Source: Albidovulum sp. (GTDB lineage Bacteria > Pseudomonadota > Alphaproteobacteria > Rhodobacterales > Rhodobacteraceae). From it: a stretch of DNA of 64,000 nucleotides. Within the stretch, counting starts at the first letter, position 1; every line of letters starts with the position of its first letter. Both the position numbers and the translations under genes were made by a program. Below the pieces are notes generated by a model, which saw nothing but the letters and a program-made list of their open reading frames with translations, was not told the origin of the DNA and made no database searches. Of this stretch, positions 56,427-64,000 are shown piece after piece. The stretch spans positions 1 to 64,000 of the forward strand of contig JAPPFL010000005.1 in assembly GCA_028823855.1 (NCBI GenBank), given 5' to 3'.

Positions 56427-57138
56427 TCACCAGGTGGCTCCGGAGAATTGGCGGACGAGGCCCGCGCGAGCGGCGCCGGCTGCAGGGCGACTAAACGCAA
56501 TGCTAGGGGGACACGGCTTGTCGTTGATCCAGGTGTCTGAGTTCATGCGCTTCGACCAGGCCCATTCGAGGAAATCTGCGCGTACACGATGCGTTGCCCC
56601 AACCGGAAGTACGGGGGTCCGGTGCCGTTCTCTCGAAAGCGATCGAGCGTTCGGGGCAAAAGCGTGAGCAGGGCCGCGGCCTTGCGCGTAGAGAGGAACG
56701 TCCTTTCATCGCCCCCGGGAGAGGGTCTGCTACCGCGAGGACGTCCTTCGCCGAGTGGTTCCGAGCCTGAGGCGGGTTGAGTGTCTCGCATCCAGCTCCG
56801 CAGCCGCTCGACGGTGCGGAGCCGTTGCGATGCCCTGCTCATGAGCTTCGGGACAAACGAGGGGTCTCCCGAGGCCTTCTCGCCGAGCTTTTTGGGCTTC
56901 AAGTCCGTGCGGGACAGGAATGCCTCGACCTCGTCGCGGAACGCGATGCCGATGAACGCTTCGTCGATGAACTGGAGCACCCGGTCGCCGGTATCGAGTC
57001 TCAGCGACCGTCCCGACATGAGACCCGGGACGAAGCCGGGGTCGCCGAGCGCAAGCAGGCGAAATTTCCTGGCGCCATGTTCGTGCGCGCGACATACGCC
57101 TTGATGGCTCCCCGGATGGAGTTGCCGAGCGTCGTCAT
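56427..57138 (-). pseudogene. Two-repeat DNA-binding protein with AlpA/excisionase-like C-terminus, frameshifted
   Basis: Read across two frame changes, the minus strand gives MTTLGNSIRGAIKAY, then two copies of a small domain (ALGDPGFVPGLMSGRSLRLDTGDRVLQFI; then KASGDPSFVPKLMSRASQRLRTVERLRSWM), then an AlpA/MerR-like helix-turn-helix (TFLSTRKAAALLTLLPRTLDRFRENGTGPPYFRLGQRIVY) and a tail (DFLEWAWSKR). The first shift is near 57070, the second near 56590. The central frame alone (56543-57019) encodes 158 residues and might be expressed. Such proteins are found on plasmids and integrative elements. Confidence 0.6.
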
Positions 57139-58016
57139 GAAGGCATGCTCCGGTTGAGATTCAGCTTGTCGGGCGGCCCACACCGCATCAGCCGCGCAGT
57201 ATCGAATCGCGAGCGCGAGGATCGGAGAAAGAACAAGGAGAAGCACGGGGCTCCCCTATATTTTCGCACCGGAGCCATAATCGTCAATCGAAGGCAAGCC
57301 ACATGGCTCCGTCGGGCCGGTTTTCCCCGAAGTAGCAGGAATAGCCCACCATCGCAGACATTAGCGGCCGCCGATTCTGCCGCGGGAAGGAAGTCAAAAA
57401 GATGGCCGACGAGTGCTGATCGGGAGCCTCTTCAAAACCGAAACGGATATTTCCGGAGTTGCATGTTCTCGCCACGAATAAACTGAAACATGGCCGAGGT
57501 GCCTAGCGGTTGTCCTAGGCGACCTAGCCGAAACGCCTGCAAATGGTGCGTCTCGAGAGTTTCAATCGATTCCTTATCGACGCCATAGCTAGGAGCGGTG
57601 CCTGCCAGCCGCTCCGCCGCCGAAGCAAGAAGCCGAATCGGACGTGAAGCGAAAGAAAGCGAGCCGCCCTGGCTAGAAAAAATTTCGCCGAACCAATCTC
57701 GGCACTGCAGGACGGAAAGGAATATTCCGTCGCCTCGACCCCGATTGCCGATCCGGTCTACGCCTCCGCAATGACAGGTTCGGGAAGGCGCACTCTGGAA
57801 AGAATCAAGGATTCTCTCTTTTTTTCAATTTCCTTTCGTATCGCATCGACGCGGAACGCGGTTGCGATTCTCTATCGCCGCGCGCAGACAAATTTCATAA
57901 AAATCTGTTCAGGCGGGTTAGCGAGTTTCTACGCCAACTCGGCTTCAGCATCGACCTCCTCGCCTTAACGCGTTCACCTTGACCGACCCGGGGAAGGCAA
58001 GCCCGTCCGTCATTCC
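57139..58016. other. Intergenic, no gene seen
   Basis: Small frames occur on both strands without recognisable domains. It closes the tract of remnants that starts at 52816. Confidence 0.4.
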
Positions 58017-59435
58017 TTACCAAGTGAACGGCCGATCGATTCCAGCCAATGAAACTCCGGTAAACGCAGACGCTTCGAGCGACATCGCTCTTAAATCTTC
58101 CACTTCCAAATTGTGAACGGACGACTTTCCGCATGCCTTGGCAAGGAGAGTAATCTCCATTGTCATCGCTGTCAGAAAGCGGGCTACCCTCTCGGCTGCG
58201 CCGGCAACATCAAGCCGTTCTTCTAGGCGCGGCTCCTGCGTCGTGATGCCAACCGGACAAAGCCCCGTGTGGCAGTGGTGGCAGCGTCCGGGCGAAGTCC
58301 CCAGAGCCTCGTATTCCTTGAAATATCGAGGCGAATTGCAACCAAGAGCCATCAAAGCGGCGGTTCCGATCATTATCGCATCGGCGCCCAGCGCCAAAGC
58401 CTTCGCTGCATCGACTCCCGAACGGATGCCTCCGGCGATCACGAGCGAAACTTCGCCCGACTTCCCGCATTCGTCCAAGGCTTCGCGAGCTGCGCGAACA
58501 GACGACATTGTCGGAATGCCGGTGTGGTCCAGCAGCATTTCAGGAGAAGCGCCGGTACCGCCCTCCGTTCCGTCCACGACGACCACGTCGGCGCCCGCTT
58601 TCGCGGCGATGGCTACGTCATAGCGGGGCCGCGTGGCTCCGATTTTCGCGAAAATTGGAATTTTGTATCCGGTCGCTTCGCGCAGCTCTTCGATTTTCAC
58701 CTGCAAATCGTCGGCGCCGAGGAAATCGGGATGCCTCACGGTCGAACGCTGGTCCACGCCCAGCGGCAGCGAGCGCATGCGAGCCACCCGCTCCGATACC
58801 TTCATGCCGAGAAGCACGCCTCCGGTTCCTGGCTTCGCCCCTTGACCCATGACCAGTTCGATTCCGTCGGCCATGCGCAGGTGCTCGAGGTCGAGCATGT
58901 AGCGGGAAGGGGTGATCTGATAGACGAGCAAGTTCGAGGCTTCGCGTTCGTCTTCGAGCATGCCGCCTTCGCCGGTGCATGTCATCGTGCCGGCCTTCGA
59001 CGCGCCGTAGCCAAGCGCGGCCTTGGCGCTAGCCGAAAGCGCTCCGAATGACATGGAAGCAACATAGATGGGAATCGCGAGCCTAATAGGGTTCGACACC
59101 AGTCCCGGCCTGTCGCCCAGCACCGTCTCCGTCTCGCAGCTTTCGCGGTAGCCTTCCAGCGGAAGCCGAGTCATCGAGGCGGGAACGAATACCAGATCAT
59201 CGAAAGTCGGCATCCTCGTGCTGAAAGTATTGAAACCTCTTAGCTGGTACCTTCCCAGCTGCGCCATAGCGTGCACGTCCGCGATAGCTTTGGGCGTCCA
59301 GCGAGGCGACTTTCCTTCGTCGTAGGATTCCGGAACGCCAGCAGGGCGGTTCTCGTTCGCTCCGTCTCGCATCGCAATTGAGTCCTCCGCGGCGGGAGGA
59401 AACGGAAACTCGTAGTGAGTCAAATCATCAGCCAT
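58017..59435 (-). CDS. FMN-binding glutamate synthase domain protein (MgsC/GlxD-like)
   Basis: 472 residues, the central FMN and synthase part of glutamate synthase as a separate subunit. Blocks are PIYVASMSFGALSASAKAALGYGASKAGTMTCTGEGGM, MGQGAKPGTGGVLLG, VVVVDGTEGGTGASPEMLLDHTGIPT, VSLVIAGGIRSGVDAAKALALGADAI, and CHHCHTGLCPVGITTQ with the cysteines of the iron-sulfur cluster. The start is the ATG at 59435, 16 bp inside the preceding gene. With the two upstream genes it forms an N-methylglutamate synthase (mgsABC) or the related GlxBCD complex. It would combine ammonia or methylamine with 2-oxoglutarate-derived carbon. Confidence 0.88.
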   Translation of the reverse strand: MADDLTHYEFPFPPAAEDSIAMRDGANENRPAGVPESYDEGKSPRWTPKAIADVHAMAQLGRYQLRGFNTFSTRMPTFDDLVFVPASMTRLPLEGYRESCETETVLGDRPGLVSNPIRLAIPIYVASMSFGALSASAKAALGYGASKAGTMTCTGEGGMLEDEREASNLLVYQITPSRYMLDLEHLRMADGIELVMGQGAKPGTGGVLLGMKVSERVARMRSLPLGVDQRSTVRHPDFLGADDLQVKIEELREATGYKIPIFAKIGATRPRYDVAIAAKAGADVVVVDGTEGGTGASPEMLLDHTGIPTMSSVRAAREALDECGKSGEVSLVIAGGIRSGVDAAKALALGADAIMIGTAALMALGCNSPRYFKEYEALGTSPGRCHHCHTGLCPVGITTQEPRLEERLDVAGAAERVARFLTAMTMEITLLAKACGKSSVHNLEVEDLRAMSLEASAFTGVSLAGIDRPFTW

Positions 59436-60112
59436 GCTTTGGCATCCCTGCTCTGAAAGTGCCACAAACGCTGCGCCGACACGATCTTGCGCCAGTCCAC
59501 TTCCGGCTTTCCGAGGCCGCGGCTAGCGAGAAGAGATTCTATTTCGAAAACCTCGTCCGGATCGGGTTCCACTTCGCAGGTATCGACGCCCAGCGACTTC
59601 GGCGATGCCCCGAGCCAAACCTCGCCGCCCCATAAAGAGTCGGCGCATGCGTCGCCCGCGCCGCCAAGTGCCACGATACGTCCCGCGTGTGCCATAAAAC
59701 CGGACAAGTAACCAATTTTTCCTTCGACGACTATATCGCCGCCCTTCATCGCAACGCCGCATCTGGGACCTGCGTCGCCGCGGATATGCAGCAACCCGCC
59801 CAGCATCGAAGTTCCAGCAGACATCCCCGCGTAGCCGTTCACAACTATTTCGCCGTCCGACATGGCTTCGCCGACCGCCCATCCCGCGTTTCGCCCAATC
59901 TCAACCCGGGCTCCGCAGTTCAACCCACCGCAGTAGTAACCGACGCTGCCTTCGAACCGAACGCGAGCGCCTTCACCCAAGCCGATCGCCAAATTGTGCC
60001 GAGACCGCGTATCCTTCACGACAACGCTCCGGCCAGCGGCGGCAGCCGATCGAATTTCCTCGTTAATTTCGCGGATCGGTCGTGCGCCCACCTCGATTTC
60101 GATCTCGGTCAT
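59420..60112 (-). CDS. GXGXG-domain glutamate synthase subunit (MgsB/GlxC-like)
   Basis: 230 residues that form the right-handed beta-helix domain found at the C-terminus of glutamate synthase. The repeating Gly pattern is visible (VGYYCGGLNCGARVEIGRNAGWAVGEAMSDGEIVVNGYAGMSAGTSMLGG, GDAGPRCGVAMKGGDIVV, GYLSGFMAHAGRIVALGGAGDAC). It has a structural role. The ATG at 60112 overlaps the preceding gene by four bases. Confidence 0.88.
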   Translation of the reverse strand: MTEIEIEVGARPIREINEEIRSAAAAGRSVVVKDTRSRHNLAIGLGEGARVRFEGSVGYYCGGLNCGARVEIGRNAGWAVGEAMSDGEIVVNGYAGMSAGTSMLGGLLHIRGDAGPRCGVAMKGGDIVVEGKIGYLSGFMAHAGRIVALGGAGDACADSLWGGEVWLGASPKSLGVDTCEVEPDPDEVFEIESLLASRGLGKPEVDWRKIVSAQRLWHFQSRDAKAWLMI

Positions 60113-61047
60113 GCCGCTTCCATCATTACCGGCCATGTATGCGTCATCGCGGGCCCGTCGAAATTTTCAACATCGCCTTCTTCCAGATATATTCGCCGCA
60201 CCGCTTGCTCTTCAGTTGCGACGGCGATTTCCTGCTCCTCGCCCATTACCACAAGCGGCTTGATGGCCCACTTGTCCTTCGCGAATCCGATCGAATTACG
60301 ATCCGCTATCAGATACGTAAATACGCCGTCTATCTCCTTGATCGAATCTCGCAGCGCTTCGGGCTTTTCCATGCCCTGGCGCATCCGATCGGATATCCAG
60401 ACTGCGATTAATTCGCTGTCGTTAGCAGTCATAAATCTATAGCCTTGACGCTCCAGCTTGTCCCTCAACAGGTAATAGTTGGTAATCTGTCCGTTGTGGA
60501 CGATTGCGACATCCGGGAAAGGCCGCGCCCAAAACGGATGGCTTGCCGTCGGGATGACCGAGGATTCCGTTGCCAGGCGAGCGTGGCCAAGGCCGTGCGT
60601 TCCGCCGTATTCCCGGACCCCGTGCTTGTCGGCAACATCGGCGGCAGTGCCAATATCTTTGATGATTTCCAGCGACTTGCCGACGGACTGGACTTCGAAG
60701 CGACTGGATATTTCATCGACGGCCTTGGTCCATCGCGGCAAATTCGGGATTTCGCTGACGACCATGCGAACCGAAACATGCCGGCTCTCGGCCTCATCGG
60801 CGACGGGGTCTTCCGCGAATTCGCAGCCTTGATCGTTGATAATTGATTTGAAGTCTTCCAAGTCGCTGTCGAGACGGCTTCGCTCGAATCCGACAGCGCG
60901 AACGATGTAGCCGCTTTCCAGCGGTTGCCCGTAAAGCGCAAATCCAGTCGAGTCCGCTCCGCGATGGACCTGCGCGTCCATAAGTTCAACCAAATCCCGA
61001 CCGATCGGGCCCGGATCTTTCAGTATTCGCCCGGCGATTCCGCACAT
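60109..61047 (-). CDS. Class II glutamine amidotransferase subunit (MgsA/GlxB-like)
   Basis: 312 residues beginning MCGIAGRI, so that Cys2 becomes the N-terminal nucleophile, followed by the Ntn-hydrolase motifs GHARLATES, HNGQITNYY and NDSELIAVW. It supplies nitrogen (or, in N-methylglutamate synthase, is the first of three subunits using glutamate and methylamine). AAGGAA precedes the ATG. Its downstream neighbours complete the three-subunit synthase. No N-methylglutamate dehydrogenase (mgdABCD) is visible in the window. Confidence 0.9.
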   Translation of the reverse strand: MCGIAGRILKDPGPIGRDLVELMDAQVHRGADSTGFALYGQPLESGYIVRAVGFERSRLDSDLEDFKSIINDQGCEFAEDPVADEAESRHVSVRMVVSEIPNLPRWTKAVDEISSRFEVQSVGKSLEIIKDIGTAADVADKHGVREYGGTHGLGHARLATESSVIPTASHPFWARPFPDVAIVHNGQITNYYLLRDKLERQGYRFMTANDSELIAVWISDRMRQGMEKPEALRDSIKEIDGVFTYLIADRNSIGFAKDKWAIKPLVVMGEEQEIAVATEEQAVRRIYLEEGDVENFDGPAMTHTWPVMMEAA

Positions 61048-61290
61048 GTCTGTATTCCTTGCAATTCTCGACGGACGCTATTCAAATTGCATAGGATTGA
61101 CAACCGGGAGTTGGAAGCGAGAAGTCGCTCGATACTGCGGTATCCTTAGCATTTCAGCCGCGAGCCTTGTGAGTTCGCAAAGTATACGTATCGTATCCGG
61201 GCTTGCGCTTGCCGCGTTTTCGCACCGGCCCTTCACACCCCAACGGTAGCTGCGCATTCTCGACGAAAATAAATTCGGCGTCTACATGGC
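61048..61290. other. Upstream region of the mgs-type operon, nothing specific seen
   Basis: No open frame of interest. The promoter for the synthase operon should lie here. Confidence 0.35.
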
Positions 61291-61300
61291 CTGAAACGCC

Positions 61301-61549
61301 ATGCTGTCCTAGGCTCAGCCGGCGAGGGCTCAGTATGCTACTCCTCCGGTCAATGAAAAGGCTTCCGTCTCGATAGAGATGGTTTTCCAGCTGCCAAAGG
61401 CCTTCGGATCTGCTTCCGAAACTTGGCTCGGTAAGCGACTAGCCTTCGACCTTTCGGCCTCCCGCGAATTCAAAGGCGCGATCAGGATTGAACGGATCGT
61501 TGCCGCAAAGACTCCGTTCCCCGATCCCTTTCTACAATGTAGATATTGA
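61301..61549 (+). pseudogene. HigA-like antitoxin remnant
   Basis: The frame open from 61331 to 61549 reads ARAQYATPPVNEKASVSIEMVFQLPKAFGSASETWLGKRLAFDLSASREF, which resembles the XRE/HigA pattern in which a helix-turn-helix is followed by DTALRLARFFGTSPEFWLNLQ-type sequence. Stops at 61310 and 61292 interrupt the expected N-terminus. No toxin partner remains. Confidence 0.4.
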
Positions 61550-61885
61550 ATTACGGCACTTGCGCTTGAATTCACCGAAACCGTCGGCACCTCTGTATTT
61601 GGACTTTAATGGGCGTCGGACAAGAGCGACAATGCGCAGCTCGGCTAAAGATTCCGGCGCATTTGAACGAAATTCCCGAAATAATTGGGCATCATTCCGA
61701 TCGCGCTCGAACGCGCGGCAGTGCGCTTTGAACACCTTCCCGGCCTTGTGGTTTGGACCGGTCGGTTCCTGGCTCAACATTCCAATTCCAGACGGCGCCG
61801 ATGATCGCAGTTCAATGGCATTCATTCGGAATTCGCGCTCGCGCGCGGAGCGTCAACGAGTCGCAACTCATGCGAAACTCGATTT
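61550..61885. other. Intergenic, no gene seen
   Basis: Long plus-strand frames here extend antisense into the aldolase gene and are not genes. Confidence 0.4.
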
Positions 61886-62719
61886 TCAACCGCCAGGGCC
61901 GAAGGACCTGATAATCTCTCTTGCGGCAACCTCCACAGGTTTTTCCGTTTCGGAAAGAAGCTGGATCCTGTCAAACCTCTCCCTGTCGAGGTTGACGGCC
62001 GCGCGCAGGGAATTTCCGAACGCCATCCGAAGCTCGGTTCCGATGTTGAATTTGGACACGGCTGTCGTTCGCGCCAACTTGCGTCGCGTTGACGCATCTA
62101 TTCCCGATCCACCGTGGATGACCAGCGGAACGGATGTCGCCGATTCGATTGCGCGGACGGCATCGAAATCAATCTTGGCGGCCTTTCGCTGCTGGAGATG
62201 GACATTGCCAACCGAAACGGCCAGCGCGTCAACCTTCGTTTCCCGAGCGAATCGAGCGGCCTCCTCCGGATCTGTGCGAGCCGAATCTTCGCCGCCGTCG
62301 TAGCCTACGAAACCGATCTCCCCTTCGCACGAAACATCGTAGGCATGGGCCATTTCAGCGACAACCGCAGTTTGGTCGATGTTCTCCGATATGACGTTTC
62401 GGGAACCGTCGAACATCACGGACGTGAATCCGCACTCAATTGCTTCTCTGCATTCCTCTAACGAATTGCCATGGTCCAAATGGGCAACGACGGGAATACC
62501 GGCATTTTTTCCAAGAATCTTGAACATTTCGCCCAGCACGCTCAGGGGCGTGTGCTTTCGGCAAGCGGGCCCCGCCTGCAGAATAACCGGAAGTCCTTCC
62601 GCCTCCCCGGCCCTGACGAAAGCCCGCGCGTCCTCCCAGCCAAGCACTACCAGCCCGCCGACCGCGTAGCCGCCCTTCCGCGCCGGGTTCAAAACCTCCG
62701 AAAGCGAGGCGAGCGTCAT
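61886..62719 (-). CDS. iolJ: Class II aldolase, probable 5-dehydro-2-deoxyphosphogluconate aldolase (IolJ-like)
   Basis: 277 residues of the fructose-bisphosphate-aldolase class II family with its zinc site: PVVAHLDHGNSLEEC (two His near residue 81), GEIGFVGYDGGED, VSVGNVHLQ, and VIHGGSGIDASTR. Placed directly after iolB (ATGA overlap) and iolC, it is the aldolase that splits 5-dehydro-2-deoxygluconate 6-phosphate into dihydroxyacetone phosphate and malonate semialdehyde. The usual length in the family is about 285-290. A tagatose-bisphosphate aldolase is the alternative by sequence alone, but the context decides. Confidence 0.85.
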   Translation of the reverse strand: MTLASLSEVLNPARKGGYAVGGLVVLGWEDARAFVRAGEAEGLPVILQAGPACRKHTPLSVLGEMFKILGKNAGIPVVAHLDHGNSLEECREAIECGFTSVMFDGSRNVISENIDQTAVVAEMAHAYDVSCEGEIGFVGYDGGEDSARTDPEEAARFARETKVDALAVSVGNVHLQQRKAAKIDFDAVRAIESATSVPLVIHGGSGIDASTRRKLARTTAVSKFNIGTELRMAFGNSLRAAVNLDRERFDRIQLLSETEKPVEVAAREIIRSFGPGG

Positions 62720-63555
62720 TTGAACTTGGCGACCATGTCCAGGATTCCGGGAATCGTGTGTATCTGCTCTGCGTGCGTCGGCTGAAAGTACTGAATGAGA
62801 CTGCGCTGGCTCAGCCCTCCTAGTATCGTAAAGTAGTACATTTCGTATCCGGGCAGCGCGACGCAGGGATGGTAGCCCTTGGCGATGCAGACCGTTGAGC
62901 CGTCGACGATGTGGAACGCTTCGCCGGGCAAATTCTCCTTCTGGAGCATCTGCATGCCGGATCCGTAGCTCGGCCGGAACCTGAAGTTGTAGGTTTCGTC
63001 GTGGCGCGTTTCCGCGGGCGGGCGGTCCGTGTCGTGCTTGTGCGAGGGAAAACCCGACCAGCCGCCCTGTCCGACCGTGAACAGTTCCGAAACCAGAAGC
63101 CTTCCTACCATACCGTGCTGCTTCTGGCCCAGGATGTGCTTGATCTTGCGGTGAGTCTTCGTTTCGTCGGATCCGTACTGAACGAGGTCGATTTCTTCGG
63201 GACGCACGGCGAACGGCTCCAGCGTCTTGTCGTAGCGAGCCCCGGCCACGAAAACCTCGGCTTTATCGGACATGCACCGGAACGCCGCCGGAACGCCGCT
63301 CGGAACGTACACGCCTTCCGGTTCGCCGTCCCATACGTCCATGCCGCGATTGCCGACCGAATTAAAGGATTCACCGCAAGTCCGAACGTCCACGGTACCG
63401 GTTGCGGGGACGATGCATGTTTCGTAGCCGGTGATCGAGTATTCGAATTGCTCTCCTTTGCCCAGCTTGACGATGTTGAAATAGTTTAGAGGCACGACCG
63501 GGTCATCGGAATCGACCAGTGGAATGTTTCGATTGTCGTAGGGCGCAATGTGCAT
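62716..63555 (-). CDS. iolB: 5-deoxy-glucuronate isomerase IolB
   Basis: 279 residues, bicupin IolB. Motifs are VGRLLVSELFTVGQGGWSGFPSHKHDTDRPPAETRHDETYNFRF (metal-binding His/Glu cluster) and SIVDGSTVCIAKGYHPCVALPGYEMYYFTIL-like ending. It isomerises 5-deoxy-glucuronate to 5-dehydro-2-deoxygluconate in inositol catabolism, in the cytoplasm. It lies 6 bp after iolC and overlaps iolJ. Confidence 0.93.
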   Translation of the reverse strand: MHIAPYDNRNIPLVDSDDPVVPLNYFNIVKLGKGEQFEYSITGYETCIVPATGTVDVRTCGESFNSVGNRGMDVWDGEPEGVYVPSGVPAAFRCMSDKAEVFVAGARYDKTLEPFAVRPEEIDLVQYGSDETKTHRKIKHILGQKQHGMVGRLLVSELFTVGQGGWSGFPSHKHDTDRPPAETRHDETYNFRFRPSYGSGMQMLQKENLPGEAFHIVDGSTVCIAKGYHPCVALPGYEMYYFTILGGLSQRSLIQYFQPTHAEQIHTIPGILDMVAKFK

Positions 63556-63561
63556 CGTTCG

Positions 63562-63999
63562 CTAGTCCTCGTCCAATTGCGTCGTCGGGCCGGGATGCTT
63601 GGCCAGAAACTCGTCTAGTTCCCTCGCCGTCGGCATGGCTTGCGAGCAACCCACTCGGTTCACCACGATGGCCGCGCTGGCTGAACCCCTCAGAACGCAT
63701 TCCTTCAGCGGCCGGCCGTCGGCGAGCGCCGAGATGAAGCCGCCCATGAAACCGTCTCCCGCGCCAATCGGATTGATGACGTTCACCTCGTAGACGCCCG
63801 TTCGCATTTCCTTCTCCTGCGAAAAGGTAATGGCTCCTCGATGCCCCATCTTGTAGACCGAGATTCGGTTCGGCGCTTTGGCGAGTTCTCGAGCCTTTTC
63901 GAGACCCTTGCCGTTTTCCCCGGCCATGAAATCGAACTCCACGTCATTGCCGATGATGACGTCGCACATTTCGCCCGCCCTCGAGAGCGTTTCGGCGGC
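63562..63999 (-). CDS. iolC: 5-dehydro-2-deoxygluconokinase IolC, C-terminal part (cut by window end)
   Basis: A partial frame of about 145 residues reaching the window edge. It holds the PfkB-type ending: GNDVEFDFMAGENGK, VYKMGHRGAITF, and the catalytic NPIGAGDGFMGGFISALADG. It phosphorylates 5-dehydro-2-deoxygluconate in inositol breakdown, and it precedes iolB and iolJ in the same direction, so the order is iolC-iolB-iolJ. The start lies beyond position 64000. Confidence 0.88.
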   Translation of the reverse strand, partial: AAETLSRAGEMCDVIIGNDVEFDFMAGENGKGLEKARELAKAPNRISVYKMGHRGAITFSQEKEMRTGVYEVNVINPIGAGDGFMGGFISALADGRPLKECVLRGSASAAIVVNRVGCSQAMPTARELDEFLAKHPGPTTQLDED

Positions 64000-64000
64000 G

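Noticed and set aside
61488-62303. Plus-strand open frame of 271 codons
   Set aside because: It is largely antisense to the iolJ-like aldolase gene and shows no domain.
1-64000. CRISPR array or prophage
   Set aside because: No regularly spaced repeats, Cas proteins or phage structural genes were seen.

Overview
The window is GC-rich bacterial chromosome, most likely from an alphaproteobacterium. That is an inference from gene content (a tripartite tricarboxylate transporter with a Bug-type receptor, a branched-chain-type ABC system, a non-pyrrolysine MttB homologue, N-methylglutamate-synthase-type genes, inositol genes), not from a marker gene. It is dominated by uptake systems and catabolic enzymes for small organic N and S compounds. 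It also carries many decayed genes and insertion remnants. No rRNA, tRNA or CRISPR was seen.

Layout. 0.9-9 kb: a VOC protein, then a tctCBA-sulfatase operon divergent from a marR-sulfatase pair, with a 17-bp palindromic candidate operator between them, and an MBL-fold hydrolase. 9.4-10.7 kb: hflX. 10.8-15 kb: a divergent pair, MttB-like methyltransferase and a three-domain dimethylglycine/sarcosine-dehydrogenase-like flavoprotein. 15-21.4 kb: a livKHMGF-type operon that ends with a TPR protein. 22-32.7 kb: an XRE-cupin regulator, a five-gene peptide-type ABC importer, a GAF protein, and a hydantoinase module in which hyuA and hyuB are pseudogenes but the racemase between them is intact. 33.2-35 kb: a Tat-exported PhoX-like protein with a damaged C-terminus.

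35.9-43.9 kb is the most unusual part. It is a tightly overlapped operon of gamma-glutamyl ligase (glutamine synthetase family), BMC-P, BMC-H, opine-dehydrogenase-like protein, CoA-acylating aldehyde dehydrogenase, BMC-T, malate/lactate dehydrogenase with an N-terminal extension, and RidA-like protein. It is divergent from a sarcosine-oxidase-like flavoprotein. This is a compact bacterial microcompartment locus with all three shell protein classes but without the usual alcohol dehydrogenase or phosphotransacylase. I infer a pathway in which an amine is glutamylated, oxidised to an aldehyde, and the aldehyde is converted to an acyl-CoA inside the shell, with malate/opine-type dehydrogenases recycling NADH.

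44-46 kb: a decayed IS element with 26-bp terminal inverted repeats. 46.7-52.8 kb: a second peptide-type ABC importer with a divergent substrate-binding protein. 52.8-58 kb: a graveyard containing an IS66-type TnpA stub, an ABC-2 ATPase pseudogene split by a 231-bp MITE-like insertion, a HigBA-type toxin-antitoxin pair with its operator, and a frameshifted tandem-repeat HTH gene. 58-61 kb: mgsABC/glxBCD-type synthase. 61.9-64 kb: iolJ, iolB and a partial iolC running off the end.

Together the transporters feed methylated amines, betaine-like compounds, amino-acid derivatives, sulfate esters and inositol into oxidative pathways. The dead genes show that part of this repertoire (hydantoin cleavage, an ABC exporter, mobile elements) is being lost.
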